From Streptomyces humidus (GTDB taxonomy: Bacteria; Actinomycetota; Actinomycetes; Streptomycetales; Streptomycetaceae): DNA of 64,000 bases. Under the pieces are notes generated by a model that worked only from the letters and a program-made list of their open reading frames with translations, was not told where the DNA came from and searched no databases. Shown in pieces: positions 38,098-47,076 of this stretch. The translations under genes were made by a program, and so were the position numbers. Every line of letters begins with the position of its first letter. Within the stretch, counting starts at the first letter, position 1. The stretch spans positions 1 through 64,000 of the forward strand of contig NZ_BMTL01000014.1 in the NCBI RefSeq assembly GCF_014649655.1. The letters run 5' to 3'.

Positions 38098-39684
38098 CTA
38101 CTGCCCGACCCGTCCCGGCTGGAGCACCTTGGTGAACAGCACCGTTCCGTCCTGCTCGCGCAGACGCACCGTCAACTCACCGCTGTCGCCGTCGATGTCG
38201 ACCTCGCCGAAGAACTGGTAGCCGCCCGCGGGCGACACGTTCGACGCGGTCGGGGCCTTCACGAACACCCGCTCCGGACCGAAGGTGCCGTCGAGCGCGC
38301 TCGCCGGGAAGGCGCCCGCGTTGAGCGGACCGGAGACGAACTCCCAGAACGGCTCGAAGTCGGTGAACGCGGCGCGTGACGGCTGGTAGTGCTGCGCCGA
38401 GGTGTGGTGGACGTCGGCCGTCAGCCACACGGTGCCGGTGATCCGCCGGTGCTTGACGAACCGCAGCAGCTCGGCGATCTGCAGCTCACGGCCCAGCGGG
38501 GCGCCCGGGTCGCCCTGCGCGACGGCCTCGATGTTCGGCCTGCCCTCGGTGGTGTCCGGCACGACCAGCCCGAGCGGCATGTCGGCGGCGATCACCTTCC
38601 ACACCGCGCGCGAGCGCGACAGCTCCCGCTTCAGCCACTCCAACTGCTCGGCGCCCAGGATGCCCTGCGGGTCCGTCCGCTGGTCGTCGGGCGAGTTGGC
38701 GTTGCGGTACGTGCGCATGTCCAGCACGAACACGTCCAGCAGCGGGCCGTGGCGCACGACCCGGTGCACGCGGCCCTCCCTGGCGCCCGGACGCAGGGTG
38801 GAGATCGGGAAGTACTCGCTGAACGCCCGCCGGGCCCGTCCCGCGAGCACGTCGACGCTCTTCTCCGTGTAACGGGCGTCGGAGGCGGCGATCACCTCGC
38901 CCGGGTACCAGTTGTTGCGGACCTCGTGGTCGTCCCACTGGATGACGGACGGCACCTGGGCGTTGAACCGGCGCAGGTTGTCGTCGAGCAGGTTGTAGCG
39001 GAAGTTGCCGCGGAACTCCGCCAGCGTCTCGGCGACCTTCGCCTTCTCCTCGGTGACGACGTTGCGCCACAGGCTGCCGTCGGGCAGCGCCTGGGTCGCC
39101 GCGATCGGGCCGTCGGCGTAGATGTTGTCGCCGCTGCACAGGAAGAAGTCGGGGTCGAGCTTCGCCATCGCGTCGTAGATGCGGTAACCGCCCAGCTCGG
39201 GGTTGATGCCCCAGCCCTGGCCGGCGAGGTCCCCGGACCACAGGAAGCGCACCCCGCGCCGGCGCCCGAGGGGGGTGGTGCGGAAGGCGCCGGCCACCGG
39301 CTCGCCGGTGCGGCGCGGGTCGTCCGGGTCGGCGAGCAGCACCCGGTAGTGGATCTGCTCGCCGGCCGGCAGACCGTGCAGGCGGGTCGTGCCGGTGAAG
39401 TCCGTGCCGGCGCCGAGCAGCGGACCGTGCCAACGGCGGGCGCCCCGGAAGGACTCGGTGGCCGCGGTCTCGACGATCATCCGCGCCGGACGGTCGGAGC
39501 GCACCCAGACCAGTCCGGAGTCGCAGGTCACATCCCCGGTCTGGACGCCCCAACCCGCCTCGGGGCGCCCGGACAACGCGAAGGCGGGGGCCGCGCCGAC
39601 GGCGGAGGGCAGGGTCAGGGCCGCGGACGCGGCGAGCGTGCCGCGCAGGACGCTGCGGCGCCCGGGAAAGGGACGGTGGGACAT
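38098..39684 (-). CDS. phoD: Secreted alkaline phosphatase D
   Basis: 528 residues from ATG 39684, with GGAGG about 8 nt upstream. The N-terminus is a Tat signal: GRRSVLRGTLAASAALTLPS, with cleavage near APAFALS. The PhoD domain has metal ligands in WSGDLAGQGWGINPE, LCSGDNIYADGPI and WDDHEVRNNWYPGE, later LTADVHHTSAQHY. PhoD is a Ca/Fe-dependent phosphodiesterase/monoesterase that releases phosphate from phosphoesters and teichoic-acid-like polymers outside the cell. Export folded through Tat fits its metal cofactor. A PHO-box-like sequence lies upstream. Confidence 0.95.
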   Translation of the reverse strand: MSHRPFPGRRSVLRGTLAASAALTLPSAVGAAPAFALSGRPEAGWGVQTGDVTCDSGLVWVRSDRPARMIVETAATESFRGARRWHGPLLGAGTDFTGTTRLHGLPAGEQIHYRVLLADPDDPRRTGEPVAGAFRTTPLGRRRGVRFLWSGDLAGQGWGINPELGGYRIYDAMAKLDPDFFLCSGDNIYADGPIAATQALPDGSLWRNVVTEEKAKVAETLAEFRGNFRYNLLDDNLRRFNAQVPSVIQWDDHEVRNNWYPGEVIAASDARYTEKSVDVLAGRARRAFSEYFPISTLRPGAREGRVHRVVRHGPLLDVFVLDMRTYRNANSPDDQRTDPQGILGAEQLEWLKRELSRSRAVWKVIAADMPLGLVVPDTTEGRPNIEAVAQGDPGAPLGRELQIAELLRFVKHRRITGTVWLTADVHHTSAQHYQPSRAAFTDFEPFWEFVSGPLNAGAFPASALDGTFGPERVFVKAPTASNVSPAGGYQFFGEVDIDGDSGELTVRLREQDGTVLFTKVLQPGRVGQ

Positions 39685-39749
39685 GACGGGGCCTCCAGGG
39701 GCGGTAGCCGGCCGGTGTGCACAGTCACAACTACTGGGACGCCGCAGCG

Positions 39750-39771
39750 CGCACGGAAACCACAGATGAAC
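39750..39771 (-). promoter_or_regulatory. PHO-box-like direct repeat upstream of phoD
   Basis: On the minus strand GTTCATC-TGTG is followed by GTTTCCG-TGCG, two 11-nt units resembling the Streptomyces PhoP direct repeat GTTCACCnnnn (6 of 7 and 4 of 7 matches). It lies about 70 nt before the phoD start. The rest of the 316-nt gap 39685-40000 shows nothing else I can name. Confidence 0.4.
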
Positions 39772-40000
39772 AACCGCCGCGCCGAAGGGATCCGGCGGAC
39801 ATCGCTCCCGGGCGGCCGATCCGCGGGGACCGTCGGACGTCACTCCCCCGGGGGCCCGCCTCATCAGCCGTACGCCGTCCCGCACGCGCGCGGGCGACAG
39901 GCGCGCGTGGCCGAGCACGGGCCGCGCCCCGCCTCTCCCGGCAGCGATCTCGTCGGGGCCGGCGTCGCCCTGGGGGCGGGGGCCGGACCGTGCCGCCGCC

Positions 40001-40831
40001 TCAGCGGCTGCCGTCGAGGAGCACGCGCGCGACGAGCGCCGGGTCGTCGTTCATCGGGCAGTGGCCGCAGCCGGGCAGCCGCACCAGCCGCGCGGCCGGG
40101 ATGACCTGCTTGACGCGGACGCCCTGGCGGCGCACGAGCAGCCAGTCGCGGGTGCCCCAGCCGACGGTGACCGGCACACCTGGCAGGTCGTCGGTGAACC
40201 GGACCGTGATGCCCGCCTTGAGGGTCTGGTCGAACCCGGTGGCCCGGGCCAGGGCCAGCGTCTCGGCGACCACGGCCTCGGGTGAACGGCGGCCGGGGCG
40301 GGCGTAGATGGTGCTGGTGAGGGCGGTGCGGCCGGCCGCCGTGCTCGCCAGCCGCTCGACGAGGGGCAGCGGCAGACGGCGGGAGATCCCCCGCATGGCG
40401 ACCAGGACGCCGAAGGCGTAGCGCCGCTCCGCCTCCGACCAGAACCCGGCCGGAGACAGCGCGGTCACGGTCCGCACGAGCTTCTCGCGTCCGAGCTCCA
40501 GGGCGAGCAGGCCGCCCAGGGAGTTGCCCGCCACATGGGGGCGGTCCAGCCCCAGGGCCTCGCAGAAGGCCCCGAACACGGCGGTCGTCGTGGGGAGGTC
40601 GTAGGCGAGGCCGTCCGGCAGGGCGGGGGACGCGCCGAAGCCCGGGAGGTCCACCGCGATCACGTCGCGTTCGGCGGCCAGGATGTCCACCACCGGGTCC
40701 CAGGCCTGCCGGTGGTGGCCGATGCCGTGCAGCAGGAGCAGCGGCTCGCCCGCGCCCGCGCGCGTGTAGGACACGGTGACCGGAAGCGGGCCGCCGGGGG
40801 AGGGGACCGTGAAGGAGACGGTGGCGGACAT
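40001..40831 (-). CDS. Alpha/beta hydrolase
   Basis: 276 residues from ATG 40831, with GGAG in the preceding GAGGAGCTCCC. The alpha/beta-hydrolase core is LLLLHGIGHHRQAWDPVVDI (oxyanion HG), VAGNSLGGLLALELG (nucleophile Ser), VGWGTRDWLLVRRQ (Asp) and LPGCGHCPMNDDPALVARV (His). No signal peptide is seen. Substrates may be esters, lactones or C-C bonds; nothing nearby decides. It is a single gene between phoD and fno on the same strand, with long gaps on both sides. Confidence 0.9.
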   Translation of the reverse strand: MSATVSFTVPSPGGPLPVTVSYTRAGAGEPLLLLHGIGHHRQAWDPVVDILAAERDVIAVDLPGFGASPALPDGLAYDLPTTTAVFGAFCEALGLDRPHVAGNSLGGLLALELGREKLVRTVTALSPAGFWSEAERRYAFGVLVAMRGISRRLPLPLVERLASTAAGRTALTSTIYARPGRRSPEAVVAETLALARATGFDQTLKAGITVRFTDDLPGVPVTVGWGTRDWLLVRRQGVRVKQVIPAARLVRLPGCGHCPMNDDPALVARVLLDGSR

Positions 40832-40974
40832 GGGAGCTCCTCGTCTGGACTGGCAGGTGTACGCCGTAGACAGCTTGTCAGCAATTACTACCGGCGGGTA
40901 GCCCCCGGTCGGGTGAAGCCGCGAAGGCCCGCGCCATGCCCTCCTCGCCGAGTCCCTCCCTGGGTCCGTCCGGC

Positions 40975-41628
40975 TCAACGGGCCCTGCGCAGCTCCAGGT
41001 TGAAGTCCGCGTGACCGAAGCGGCGCATGAGGTCGAGCCACAACGGCAGCCACATCTCCACGCTCCGCGCCGCCCGGATCCCGCCCAGGTCGATCACCCG
41101 GTCGGCAGGCCAGCCGAACTCACCGAGCAGCTCCGTGACCCGGCCCTTGGCGTCCTCGTCGTCCCCGCACACGAAGACCTGGTGGCCGCCCGGCACCCGC
41201 GCGGGGTCCACCATCACCTGGCAGTTGACGGTGTTGAGGGACTTCACCACACGCGCCCGCGGAAACGCCCGCTGGATCTGCTCGCCCACGCTGTCCGACT
41301 CCACGGGCGACAAGCGTGCCTCGCCGTCCTCGAAGGCCAGCGGGTTGGAGACGTCGAGCACGACCTTGCCGTCGAGGTGGGCCGCCCCGGCCGCCTGCAG
41401 AGCCTTGAGGGACGCCCGCCCGGCCACGGCGTTCACGATCACCTCGGAAGCCGCCGCCGCCTCCGCGAACGTCCCCGTGCTCGCCCGCGCCCCCGCCTGC
41501 CGCGCCCACTCCAGGGCCGCCGGATTGTCCTTCGTGCGCGAACCCAGGACCACCGAATGTCCCAGGCGCACCAGCTCGCCGCCCAGCGTGCGTCCGACCT
41601 CGCCCGTACCCAGCACCGCGTACCGCAC
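40975..41628 (-). CDS. fno: F420H2:NADP oxidoreductase
   Basis: 217 residues from GTG 41628, with GGGAGG 6 nt upstream. The N-terminal NADP Rossmann motif is YAVLGTGEVGRTLGGELVRL, with VVLGSRTKDN binding the 2'-phosphate. DVSNPLAFEDG and VKSLNTVNCQVMVDPARV are typical of Fno enzymes, which pass hydride between coenzyme F420 and NADP. Actinomycetes use F420 in redox tailoring and stress defence. No other F420 gene is in the window. It is divergent from the GntR gene. Confidence 0.9.
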   Translation of the reverse strand: MRYAVLGTGEVGRTLGGELVRLGHSVVLGSRTKDNPAALEWARQAGARASTGTFAEAAAASEVIVNAVAGRASLKALQAAGAAHLDGKVVLDVSNPLAFEDGEARLSPVESDSVGEQIQRAFPRARVVKSLNTVNCQVMVDPARVPGGHQVFVCGDDEDAKGRVTELLGEFGWPADRVIDLGGIRAARSVEMWLPLWLDLMRRFGHADFNLELRRAR

Positions 41629-41777
41629 AGCCGACCTCCCTTGTCGTCGGACCCGACGGAGCGCCGGACCTGGCGCCACGGTAATTCCCGCCGGGCTATA
41701 CGGGCCGCCTTCACGGCGGGAGCGGTGTCGGAGTGTCACGGGAACGCGTCCGTGGGCACGCCCCGTAACCGCTTTCC

Positions 41778-41794
41778 CCCAAGGGCCCCTTGGG
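41778..41794. promoter_or_regulatory. 17-bp palindrome in the fno-gntR divergent region
   Basis: CCCAAGGG and CCCTTGGG flank a single central C. It lies 18 nt before the GntR-type palindrome and 150 nt before the fno start. It could be an operator or part of a hairpin. Confidence 0.35.
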
Positions 41795-41811
41795 TCGGCA
41801 GGGTTCGATGA

Positions 41812-41846
41812 TTGGTCTTGACCAAGGGTGAGGGGAGTCCTAAGGT
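41812..41846 (+). promoter_or_regulatory. gntR promoter overlapping a TGGTC/GACCA operator
   Basis: TTGACC (41818-41823), a 17-nt spacer and TAAGGT (41841-41846) form a vegetative promoter. The -35 lies inside the palindrome TTGGTC-TT-GACCAA (41812-41825), which closely matches the HutC/DasR-type GntR site core TGGTCTAGACCA. Autorepression by the gntR product is the simplest inference. Confidence 0.6.
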
Positions 41847-41922
41847 CGCAGAGAAGTGAAACAACCTTTAATAAACAAGGGCGCGAAAAGCACTGCCGAC
41901 CACGGCGATTGCGGAGGACAGG

Positions 41923-42702
41923 GTGGGGACCACGCAACTGGAATCGGTGACGGAACCGAAGTACTGGCATCTCAGGACGGTGCTCAGCGAAGCGCTCGAC
42001 TCCGAGTTCACCGTGGGCGAGATCCTGCCGAACGAGCGCGAGCTGGCCGCCCGCTTCGGCGTCGCCCGCGCGACGCTGCGCCAGGCGCTGGAGCAGCTCG
42101 AACTGGAGGGCAGGCTGGAGCGCCGCCGCGGCGTCGGCACGACCGTGGCGCCGCCGCGGACGGGTGTGGCCGTCGGCACCGAGCAGCAGTTGTGGCCCGG
42201 CACGGACGACGACGCCTGGCAGCCGGTCGACAGCACCCTCGCCGCTCCGCCGGCGGCCGTCGCCACCGCCCTGGCGACCGCGCGCGACCAGGCCGTGCAC
42301 ATCGTGCGCCGCTCGCGCGTCTCGGACGGCCGGCCCGTCGCCGCGGAACTGCTCTACGTCCCCGTGGCCTCGGTGCCCGCCCTGGCGTCGGAGCCCGGCG
42401 CGGCCACGGTCCACGCTCCCACCGGAGCGGCACGCGCGCGTGCGGTGCTCGGCGAGCTGCAGCGGCTCGAACTGCAGGGGCAGGACCGCGCGGTGGAGCT
42501 GGGATCCGCCCGCGCGGAGGACGCCAGGGAACTCGACCGGCTCCCCGGCGCGCCCGTCCTCGTCGTCACCACGCGCTTCTTCGCCGAGGGCCGCACCGCG
42601 GCGCTCTCCGTCGCGACGTACCGCGCGGACACCTGCCGCCTGACGTTCGGCGCCTCGGGCGGCGTGGAGATCCAGCACGGTCCGGAGCGACCCGCCTCCT
42701 GA
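41923..42702 (+). CDS. GntR family regulator, HutC subfamily
   Basis: 259 residues from GTG 41923, with GGAGG 5 nt upstream. The winged helix-turn-helix is EILPNERELAARFGVARATL, then RQALEQLELEGRLERRRGVG. The C-terminal UTRA domain (~85-255) is the effector pocket (VHIVRRSRVSDGRPVAAELL, LTFGASGGVEIQHGPERP). HutC-type members sense amino sugars, sugar phosphates or histidine derivatives. The candidate operator over its own promoter fits the HutC recognition core. Its regulon outside this locus cannot be read here. Confidence 0.93.
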   Translation: MGTTQLESVTEPKYWHLRTVLSEALDSEFTVGEILPNERELAARFGVARATLRQALEQLELEGRLERRRGVGTTVAPPRTGVAVGTEQQLWPGTDDDAWQPVDSTLAAPPAAVATALATARDQAVHIVRRSRVSDGRPVAAELLYVPVASVPALASEPGAATVHAPTGAARARAVLGELQRLELQGQDRAVELGSARAEDARELDRLPGAPVLVVTTRFFAEGRTAALSVATYRADTCRLTFGASGGVEIQHGPERPAS

Positions 42703-42800
42703 ACGCTCCGTCCGGGCCCGGCGCAGGAGGCTCCCCGACCAGGATCCACCCCACCGGGAGGGGACGTTCGTACGCATACCGCAGTCGACGGACGTCCCGC

Positions 42801-42830
42801 GCCGCGCCCCGGAACTCCTCCGGGGGCGGC
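42801..42830. terminator. Bidirectional terminator between gntR and the ROK gene
   Basis: CCCCGGA (42807-42813) and TCCGGGG (42819-42825) pair over a 5-nt loop. GCCGC/GCGGC extend the stem with a one-base bulge on each side. Confidence 0.5.
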
Positions 42831-42848
42831 GTGTTCCCCGCGGTGTCC

Positions 42849-44102
42849 TCACCGACGGGCCGTGACCGTGGCCTCCACCGCGAACAACTCCTCCTCCACA
42901 TGGTCGAGGGCCAGCCGCAGCGCCCCCGTCGCCACCGCCGCCTCCCCGAGCATCGACAGCGCCACCTTCGGCGGCCGCAGACAGTAGCGGGCCAACTCGT
43001 CCCGCAGCGGCTCCAGCACACCGTCCAGGCCGGCCGCCCAGCCGCCGACCACGACCAGTTCCGGGTCGACGGCCAGCACCAGCGCGGCCACATCGTGGAC
43101 GAGCCGCTGGATGAAGCGGTCCACCGCGGCCCGGGCCCGCTGGTCGCCCTCGCGGGCCTGCGCGAACACCGCAGCGACCGCCTGCTCGTCCAGCGGATGC
43201 AGCGGCTCGTCCGTGATGGACAGCAGCGTCTCCGGCGTCACCTCACGTCCCAGCAGATGCAGCGCGCCGATCTCCCCGGCCGCCCCGCCGTAGCCCCGGT
43301 GCAGACGACCGCCGATCAGTGAGCCGGCCCCCGGACTCAGCCCGGCCAGCACGAAGACGACGTCGTCGGACTCGGTGGCGGCGCCCTTCCAGTGCTCGGC
43401 CACGGCCGCCGCGTTGGCGTCGTTCTCCACCAGGACCGGGCACTTGAAGGAACGGCTCAGCCGCTCGCCCAGCCGCAGCCCCGTCCACTCCGGCAGCGCG
43501 GTGCCGAGCCGCACCGTGCCGTCCGCCTCCACGATTCCCGGCGTGCCGACGCCCACCGCCCGCAGCGAGCCGCGCGGGACGCCGGCCCGGCGCAGCAGCT
43601 CCGCCACCGCGCCGCGCAGCCGATCCAGCCGTTCGTCGGCCGGCGCCGCCTCGTCCACCTCCCTGGACTGTGCGCCCAGCACCCGCCCGTCCAGGTCGGC
43701 CAGCAGCGCGGCCACCCGGTGCGAGCCGATCTCCAGACCCAGCAGATGTCCGGCCTCGGCCCGGAACCGGTACCGCCGCGCGGGCCGCCCCTGCCGCCGG
43801 GCGACGCTCCCGTCGGCGGCCTGCTCGACGACGAGCCCCGCCCCGATGAGATCCTCGACGACCCCCTCCACGGTCGGCCGGGACAGACCCGTCACACGGG
43901 TGATCTCCGTGAGCGTCGCGCAGTCCGCGGCACGCAGCGCGTGCAGCACCACCGCGGAATTGATCCTTCGCAGCAGCGAGGGATCCCCGCCCGTCAACCG
44001 CCCCAAGGTCCGTCCTTCCAGCTCGAGCCGGTGTTGGGGCGGATGGTACTCGGCACGGACGACCCGGGCGAGTGCCGCCTTCGCACCGAAGCCGTCACGC
44101 AC
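42849..44102 (-). CDS. ROK family transcriptional regulator (NagC/XylR type)
   Basis: 417 residues if started at GTG 44102, 3 nt after the response-regulator stop. TTG 44006, after GGAAGG, is an alternative that begins right at the HTH domain. The N-terminal MarR-like helix-turn-helix is TLTEITRVTGLSRPTVEGVV. The ROK sugar-kinase-like domain follows (LLGLEIGSHRVAALLADLDG, AVGVGTPGIV, LVENDANAAAVAEHW, GAAGEIGALHLLG). The Cys cluster that binds zinc in many ROK proteins is absent. Members bind sugars or amino sugars and repress catabolic genes. Its target is unknown. Confidence 0.9.
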   Translation of the reverse strand: MRDGFGAKAALARVVRAEYHPPQHRLELEGRTLGRLTGGDPSLLRRINSAVVLHALRAADCATLTEITRVTGLSRPTVEGVVEDLIGAGLVVEQAADGSVARRQGRPARRYRFRAEAGHLLGLEIGSHRVAALLADLDGRVLGAQSREVDEAAPADERLDRLRGAVAELLRRAGVPRGSLRAVGVGTPGIVEADGTVRLGTALPEWTGLRLGERLSRSFKCPVLVENDANAAAVAEHWKGAATESDDVVFVLAGLSPGAGSLIGGRLHRGYGGAAGEIGALHLLGREVTPETLLSITDEPLHPLDEQAVAAVFAQAREGDQRARAAVDRFIQRLVHDVAALVLAVDPELVVVGGWAAGLDGVLEPLRDELARYCLRPPKVALSMLGEAAVATGALRLALDHVEEELFAVEATVTARR

Positions 44103-44105
44103 CGC

Positions 44106-44774
44106 TCAACCCGGGGCCACGAATCCCGACTCGTACGCTGTGATCACCGCCTGGGTACGGTCCCGCGCCCCCAGCTTCGCCAGCACCGCGCTCACATGCG
44201 ACTTCACCGTCTCCGGGCCCACGAACAGCCGGTCGGCGATCTCCGCGTTCGACAGCCCGCGTGCCATCAGCCGCAGCACCTCCGCCTCCCGGCCGGTCAG
44301 CCGGGCCCGCTGCAGGGCGTCTCGTGCGGCCCGGTTCGCGGCCCCGTCCCCGCCGCCGTACTCGGCGGCCAGCCGCCGCACCGACGCCGGGAACAGGAGC
44401 GACTCGCCCTCGGCGACCAGGCGTACCGCGTGCACGATCTCGGCCGGCCGGGCCCGCTTCAGCAGGAATCCGTCCGCGCCCGCCCGCAGCGCCTCGTACA
44501 CGTACTCGTCGTTCTCGAAGGTCGTCACGACCAGGATCTTCGGCGGCGGGTCCACCGTGCGCAGCACTGCGCGTGTGGCCTCGATGCCGTCCATCAGCGG
44601 CATGCGCACGTCCATGGCGACGACGGCCGGCCGCAGCCGCCGCACCAGCGGGATGACCGCCGCCCCGTCCGCCGCCTCCCCGACCACCTCGATGCCCGGC
44701 TGCGCTTCGAGCACCGCCCGCAGGCCCGCCCGCACCAGGGGTTCGTCGTCGACGAGGAGCACGGTCACCGGCAT
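44106..44774 (-). CDS. NarL/FixJ family response regulator
   Basis: 222 residues. The receiver domain has VTVLLVDDEPLVRAGLRAVL (acidic pair), phosphoacceptor Asp in VVAMDVRMPLMDGIEATR, and the Lys in GFLLKRARPAEIVHAV. The LuxR helix-turn-helix is LTGREAEVLRLMARGLSNAE, then FVGPETVKSHVSAVLAKLGA. It pairs with the histidine kinase encoded just upstream on the same strand; 106 nt separate them. The divergent ABC exporter beyond the kinase is the likely target. The 3' neighbour is the ROK gene, 3 nt away. Confidence 0.95.
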   Translation of the reverse strand: MPVTVLLVDDEPLVRAGLRAVLEAQPGIEVVGEAADGAAVIPLVRRLRPAVVAMDVRMPLMDGIEATRAVLRTVDPPPKILVVTTFENDEYVYEALRAGADGFLLKRARPAEIVHAVRLVAEGESLLFPASVRRLAAEYGGGDGAANRAARDALQRARLTGREAEVLRLMARGLSNAEIADRLFVGPETVKSHVSAVLAKLGARDRTQAVITAYESGFVAPG

Positions 44775-44835
44775 CCGCCCAGCCTAGGACCTCGCACGCA
44801 CCGGAACCCGCTCGGGGCGGCCATGAGGCGCCGTA

Positions 44836-44862
44836 GCTCCGAGCTGTCCGAGCTGTCCGAGC
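44836..44862 (+). repeat. Short tandem 9-bp repeat between kinase and regulator genes
   Basis: GAGCTGTCC occurs twice in tandem (44841-44858), flanked by partial copies. It lies in the 106-nt gap between the histidine kinase and response regulator genes. Confidence 0.5.
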
Positions 44863-44880
44863 CGGAAGGAAGTCCCCGGA

Positions 44881-46038
44881 TCAACTCAGCGGCAACTCGG
44901 CGTGGACGTGCCAGTCGCCCGCGTCCGGCCCGGTCGAAACCCCTCCCCCGAGCAGGGCCGCACGCTCCCGTATCCCCCGCAGCCCGCTGCCCCGCCCGGG
45001 GCGGGGTGCGAGGCCGACGGGAATCCGATTGCGGACCTCCAGGCTGAGAACGTCGTCGGCGACGCTGACACGCACCCGGACCGGAACGGCACCCGCGTGC
45101 CGCAGCACGTTCGTCAGCGACTCCTGGAGGATGCGGTAGCCCTCGCGCGACACCGGCCCCGGCAACCTCTCCAGAGGGCCCGTCACCTCGGCGTCGATCC
45201 GCGCCCCGGAGGCGCGCGCCGACTCCAGCAGCCGGTCGGCCTCCGCCAGCGTCGGCCGGCTGCTCAACGGCCGCTCGGCCTCCCGCAACACGCCGAGCAC
45301 CCGCTCCAGGTCCTCCAGGGCGGCCCGGCCGCCCTCCTCGATCGCCCCGAGCGCCCGGTCGGTGAAGGCCGCGTCGCCCGCCGCCCGCGCCGCGCCCGCC
45401 TGCACCACCGCCACCGTGAGCGCGTGACCGATCGAATCGTGCAGTTCCCGGGCGATCCGGTTGCGCTCCAGGAGCTGCTCGGTGCGCGCCTCCAGGGCGG
45501 CGAGCTGTTCCGCGGCCGACGGTCCGAGGAGACGCCGCGCGACGGAGGTGGCCAACTCGCCCAGAGCGACGACCAGTCCGTACAGGGCGAGCACGGGAAG
45601 CGGCGCCAGGAGAGCAGACCACCACGGTGCCGCCGCCTCGGAGACGCCCGGGATGCCGGCGGCCGCACCCCCACGTGCGCTCCGGACCAGTTCGACCGCC
45701 GTGATCGGCAGCCAGACGCAGGCGAAGATCGTCACCACGCCCAGGGCCATGCGCACTTCCAGCCACAGCACCGTGCGCAGCCGGTCCCGCCAGGCCGCCG
45801 ACGGAGCCACGGAGAATCCCGGCTCCTGCTCGTCGGGCGTCAGCAGCAGGTGCGCCTGGACGCCCTCGCCTCTGCGCACCGCCGGGACGAGCCCGACAGG
45901 AACGAGCACGAGGGCGGGCACCCACGGCCGCCGAGGATCGATGAACATCCAGACGCTCACGATCAGCATCGGCACCCACAGGTGCAGCAGTCGTGTGTAC
46001 GTCTTCCCCCGCAGCAGCGGGCGCAGCAGGCGGCCCAT
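44881..46038 (-). CDS. Sensor histidine kinase, NarL-partner type (HisKA_3)
   Basis: 385 residues from ATG 46038. About four hydrophobic segments (LLHLWVPMLIVSVWMFI, ALVLVPVGLVPA, MALGVVTIFACVWLPITAVE, WSALLAPLPVLALYGLVVAL) make the membrane sensor. The HisKA_3 helix with phosphoacceptor His is RNRIARELHDSIGHALTVAV. The ATP-binding domain has ILQESLTNVLRHAG (N box) and GRGSGLRGIRERAALLGGGV (G box). It phosphorylates the adjacent LuxR-type regulator. With a divergent ABC exporter next to it, this resembles modules that sense envelope stress or antimicrobial peptides. Confidence 0.93.
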   Translation of the reverse strand: MGRLLRPLLRGKTYTRLLHLWVPMLIVSVWMFIDPRRPWVPALVLVPVGLVPAVRRGEGVQAHLLLTPDEQEPGFSVAPSAAWRDRLRTVLWLEVRMALGVVTIFACVWLPITAVELVRSARGGAAAGIPGVSEAAAPWWSALLAPLPVLALYGLVVALGELATSVARRLLGPSAAEQLAALEARTEQLLERNRIARELHDSIGHALTVAVVQAGAARAAGDAAFTDRALGAIEEGGRAALEDLERVLGVLREAERPLSSRPTLAEADRLLESARASGARIDAEVTGPLERLPGPVSREGYRILQESLTNVLRHAGAVPVRVRVSVADDVLSLEVRNRIPVGLAPRPGRGSGLRGIRERAALLGGGVSTGPDAGDWHVHAELPLS

Positions 46039-46146
46039 GCGGACATGGTGGCAGCAACCGGTGACAACGGGCCTCCCCCGAGCGGGGGAGAGGGGCCCCT
46101 CGGACGGGGGAGGCCCGCGCCCGGCCCGGCGGCCAGGGTGGTGTTC

Positions 46147-47076
46147 ATGACCAGTATCGATGTCCACGACCTCACCAAGGAGTACGGCCCCCGCCGGGCC
46201 GTGGACCGGATCACCTTCCGGGTCCCGCCCGGCCGTGTCACCGGTTTCCTCGGCCCCAACGGTGCGGGCAAGTCCACCACCTTGCGCCTCCTCCTCGGCC
46301 TCGACCGGCCCACCTCCGGTACCGCCACCCTGGCCGGCCGCCCCTACGTCTCCCTCGCCCGACCGCTGCGCCACGTCGGCGCCCTGCTCGACGCCCAGGC
46401 CGCTCACAGCTCCCGGACCGGACGGGACCACCTGCTCGTCCTCGCCGCGAGCAACCGCATCCCCGTCCGCCGGGTCGACGAGGTGCTCGAGGAGACCGGG
46501 CTGACCCCGGCCGCCCGACGCCGGGTGAGGACGTACTCCCTCGGCATGCGCCAGCGGCTCGGCATCGCCGCCGCTCTGCTCGGCGACCCCGGCGTCGTCC
46601 TGCTCGACGAACCCGCCAACGGTCTCGACCCCGAAGGCATCGTCTGGATCCGGGGGTTGCTGCGCCGGCTCGCCGCGGAGGGCCGTACCGTGCTGGTCTC
46701 CAGTCACCTGATGAACGAGACCGCGTCCTTCGCGGACCACCTCGTCGTCCTCGGCCGGGGCCGCGTGCTGGCCGACACCGCGTTGCGTGACTTCATCGAC
46801 GCGCGTGTGCACCCCGGCGTCCGCATCCGCACGACGGACCCGGCCGCCCTCGAGAACGCCCTCACCCGGCAGGGCCACGACGCCGTGCGGCACCCCGACG
46901 GACACTGGACCGTGCGCCACGCGCGCGTGGACGACATCGGCCCGCTGGTCTCCGCGGCGGGCGTCCCGCTGCTCGAACTCTCCGCCGAGGAAGGCACGCT
47001 CGAGCAGGCCTACCTCGCTCTCACCGCCGTCGACGCCGAGTTCGCGGCCCGGCAGCACGAGGAGGTCCGGCCATGA
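46147..47076 (+). CDS. ABC transporter ATP-binding protein
   Basis: 309 residues from ATG 46147. Walker A is FLGPNGAGKSTTLRLLLGLD, the signature YSLGMRQRLGIAAALLGDPG, Walker B VVLLDEPANGLDPEG, and the switch SSHLMNE. The C-terminal ~90 residues form the extra domain seen in drug and bacteriocin-type exporters. It overlaps its permease by ATGA, so the two subunits are coupled. The divergent two-component system probably controls expression. The transported compound is unknown. Confidence 0.95.
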   Translation: MTSIDVHDLTKEYGPRRAVDRITFRVPPGRVTGFLGPNGAGKSTTLRLLLGLDRPTSGTATLAGRPYVSLARPLRHVGALLDAQAAHSSRTGRDHLLVLAASNRIPVRRVDEVLEETGLTPAARRRVRTYSLGMRQRLGIAAALLGDPGVVLLDEPANGLDPEGIVWIRGLLRRLAAEGRTVLVSSHLMNETASFADHLVVLGRGRVLADTALRDFIDARVHPGVRIRTTDPAALENALTRQGHDAVRHPDGHWTVRHARVDDIGPLVSAAGVPLLELSAEEGTLEQAYLALTAVDAEFAARQHEEVRP

